The notes below the pieces were generated by a model, which saw nothing but the letters and a program-made list of their open reading frames with translations, did not search any database and was not told the DNA's origin. This document shows positions 6,435 through 7,899 of a stretch of DNA of 7,899 nt, in pieces. Positions within the stretch are counted from its first letter, which is position 1; each line of letters opens with the position of its first letter. The translations under genes were made by a program, and so were the position numbers. Source of the stretch: a bacterium (GTDB lineage: Bacteria > SZUA-79 > Acidulodesulfobacterales > Acidulodesulfobacteraceae); NCBI GenBank assembly GCA_021789455.1, contig JAJYJN010000048.1:1-7899 (forward strand). Direction: 5' to 3'.

Positions 6435-7899
6435 TTAATATTTAAACTTTTTTAATATTCCTATCAATTTTTCAAGTTCTCCGTAAATCGATGCCGCCTC
6501 TTTAGCGGTATTAGAAGATTTTTCGGAATTGGATACCGAAAGTGTGGATACCGTTTCGATATTCTGCGATATCTCGTTCGTTGCAGCCGTCTGCTCTTCC
6601 GATGCCGCGGCGATAGAGCTTATCTGGTCGGTTAGGCTCAGTATGCTTTTTTCTATGCCGTCCAAAGATTCTCCGGCTTTTGAAGCGTAGCCTACGGATA
6701 AATCAACCTCGCTTAACGTTTTATCCATGGATGTTTTAGTATTCTGGGTGCTCTGCTGCATTGTTTGAACTTTCGATGCTATCTCTTTGGTGGCCTTAAC
6801 GGTTCTTTCGGCTAATTTTCTTACTTCGTCGGCTACCACGGCAAATCCCCTGCCGGATTCCCCGGCCCTGGCCGCTTCTATCGCGGCGTTAAGAGCTAGC
6901 AGGTTAGTCTGGTCCGCTATATCGTTTATCACCGAAATGATTTCGCCGATTTCGAAAGAACTTTTTTCCAATCCGCTTATAAGACTGCCTAACTGTTTGG
7001 TAAGAACGGCGACGTTTTTAATGCCCGAAATAGATTTTTCCACTATATCGAAGCCGTCTTTAGCGCTGTCCGATGCTTCCTTTGCGATGGAGCTTACGTT
7101 CTGGGTATTCTTGGCAATTTCTTTAATGGTCTGGGACATTTCTTCCGATGCCGCGGCTACGTGAGTGGCGATTTCCGCCTGCTCCTGCGCCTTGCCGCTT
7201 ATTTCATCGACGTGCCCTTCTATTGTGGTGCTAACGTCAACTATGGTCATAGCTTCTTCCGTAATGGATTTTACTATTTCCCTGATATCGATAATGAATT
7301 TATTGAACTCGTTGACTACGGAGGTTATTTCATCGTAAACCGAATTCTGATAAACATAACACTTTTTGCATATATGCTCTCCTTTTTCGCCGAACTGCTC
7401 TATCTGTTTATCCCAGCATCTCGGCCCTAATTCGTCTTCTTTAAGCATGCAGTTCTTATGGCGCTTGGCGATAATTACCGGCTTATCGAAACAATCCATA
7501 GGAATCAATTTGCTTAAATCGCCCTCGCCTTTCGATATATCCCTTACTCTGCGATAAAAAACGGTGATAGGTTTTATGAAAGCCTGCTTAAGAAGAATAT
7601 ATATTATAATAATGGACAAAACTATCAGTATAATCGAGAAAATAATAATATTTCTCATGAAAACATCAGAAGCGTTTACGGTATTCTTTAGGGAATATAC
7701 AAGCTCGACTCCGCCGAGAACTGTTCCGGCCTTAACGGTATGGCACATAAGGCAGTCTATGCCGCGGGACATCTTTTCAGCAGTAAAAGGAACGCCGACT
7801 TTTAAATATTTCTGCCCGTTTTTTTCGTAAACTTTCGTTATTTCTTTTTTAGACGCAAGTATTTCTTTGTCGAATTTCGAACTCGGAATTTCCTGTTTT
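6435..7899 (-). CDS. Methyl-accepting chemotaxis protein with c-type haem sensor and Cys-rich HAMP insert (5' end outside window)
   Basis: This transmembrane chemoreceptor would control CheA via CheW. The frame stays open to the right edge: 42 codons precede the ATG at 7772, so that ATG is internal and the N-terminus (with its first membrane helix) lies outside. Numbering residues from Met 7772: CLMCH (7-11) is a c-type haem attachment motif in the presumed periplasmic domain; residues 39-62 are a membrane helix; 63-90 are the first HAMP helix and connector, with KPI and [10 protein letters not shown]; 92-144 are an insert with five cysteines; 145-170 are the second HAMP helix, with [11 protein letters not shown]. 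The signalling domain follows to 445, with the hairpin tip at [19 protein letters not shown] (287-305). ASEE motifs at 208-211 and 390-393 are symmetric about the tip and are likely methylation sites. There is no NWETF-type C-terminal tether. It lies directly upstream of acs. Confidence 0.95.
   Translation of the reverse strand, partial: KQEIPSSKFDKEILASKKEITKVYEKNGQKYLKVGVPFTAEKMSRGIDCLMCHTVKAGTVLGGVELVYSLKNTVNASDVFMRNIIIFSIILIVLSIIIIYILLKQAFIKPITVFYRRVRDISKGEGDLSKLIPMDCFDKPVIIAKRHKNCMLKEDELGPRCWDKQIEQFGEKGEHICKKCYVYQNSVYDEITSVVNEFNKFIIDIREIVKSITEEAMTIVDVSTTIEGHVDEISGKAQEQAEIATHVAAASEEMSQTIKEIAKNTQNVSSIAKEASDSAKDGFDIVEKSISGIKNVAVLTKQLGSLISGLEKSSFEIGEIISVINDIADQTNLLALNAAIEAARAGESGRGFAVVADEVRKLAERTVKATKEIASKVQTMQQSTQNTKTSMDKTLSEVDLSVGYASKAGESLDGIEKSILSLTDQISSIAAASEEQTAATNEISQNIETVSTLSVSNSEKSSNTAKEAASIYGELEKLIGILKKFKY
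7341..7499 (-). other. Cysteine-rich insert within the HAMP domain of the chemoreceptor
   Basis: Within the receptor, about 50 residues separate GDL (84-86) from DEI (147-149); in ordinary HAMP domains this connector is about a dozen residues. The insert holds Cys94, Cys108, Cys119, Cys135 and Cys138, with the pieces RCW (118-120) and CKKCYVYQ (135-142). The CxxC and the spaced cysteines suggest binding of a metal or Fe-S cluster, or disulphide chemistry. From memory, a RCW...CxxC.VY pattern recurs in receptors and kinases of delta-proteobacteria, but I cannot verify that here. The module would lie on the cytoplasmic side, next to the membrane. Confidence 0.75.
7587..7658 (-). other. Transmembrane helix of the chemoreceptor
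   Basis: Residues 39-62 (from Met 7772) are almost entirely Ile, Leu, Val and Phe, and are followed by Lys and the HAMP proline motif KPI. This is the second membrane helix of the receptor. It places the haem motif outside the inner membrane and the cysteine insert in the cytoplasm. Confidence 0.9.
7740..7754 (-). other. CxxCH haem c attachment motif in the receptor sensor domain
   Basis: The codons spell Cys-Leu-Met-Cys-His, 28 residues before the membrane helix. Upstream residues include [17 protein letters not shown], and downstream is [13 protein letters not shown], a beta-strand-like run. That arrangement (aromatic-rich strand, CxxCH, then a glycine-rich strand entering the membrane helix) resembles the haem c PAS-type periplasmic domains known from Geobacter receptors and the Tll0287-like (DUF3365) domain. 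Only part of the domain is in the window, so the fold assignment is tentative. Confidence 0.75.

Noticed and set aside
6787..7164. Plus-strand open frame of 125 codons with hydrophobic stretches
   Set aside because: It is antisense to the chemoreceptor signalling hairpin, whose Ala/Glu codon bias opens the opposite frame; no independent evidence supports it.
6435..7772. Chemoreceptor starting at the ATG at 7772 as a complete 445-residue protein
   Set aside because: The frame is open for 42 further codons to the window edge, no ribosome site precedes 7772, and that start would leave a broken sensor domain with only one membrane helix.

Overview
The window is a compact, AT-rich bacterial segment in which every credible gene lies on the minus strand, so it is read from high to low coordinates. 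The order of transcription is: a methyl-accepting chemotaxis protein (5' end outside the window), acetyl-CoA synthetase (acs), leucyl aminopeptidase (pepA), then nuoA, nuoB, nuoC and nuoD of respiratory complex I, then the first 45 codons of an unidentified gene running off the left edge. No RNA gene, insertion sequence, CRISPR array or clear intrinsic terminator was found. The largest space without a gene is the 119 bases between pepA and nuoA.

The organism is probably a Gram-negative anaerobe or microaerobe with abundant c-type cytochromes. The evidence is a chemoreceptor whose presumed periplasmic part carries a CxxCH haem-attachment motif, separate (unfused) NuoC and NuoD, and an AMP-forming acetyl-CoA synthetase. 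Delta-proteobacteria in the broad sense (Desulfobacterota or Geobacter-like) fit best from general knowledge. This is an inference from gene style, not a sequence match. Three genes (acs, pepA, nuoA) start with TTG behind strong Shine-Dalgarno sequences.

Layout: positions 6435-7899 hold the chemoreceptor, with a haem motif outside the membrane, one transmembrane helix, a HAMP domain interrupted by a cysteine-rich insert of about 50 residues, and a complete signalling hairpin. Seventeen bases later acs begins (6417-4483), followed after 44 bases by pepA (4438-2882); these three are probably one transcript. The 119-base gap then contains a perfect 23-bp inverted repeat around one central base (2787-2833) overlapping a plausible sigma-70-type promoter for nuo. 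nuoA and nuoB overlap by 10 bases, nuoC and nuoD follow closely, and the next gene starts in an ATGA overlap with the nuoD stop.

Functionally, Acs activates acetate for central metabolism, complex I handles reducing power and proton pumping, and the receptor looks built to sense redox or a haem ligand and steer motility. PepA is a housekeeping peptidase. The parts most worth a second look are the receptor architecture, the long palindrome before nuoA and the unidentified gene after nuoD.
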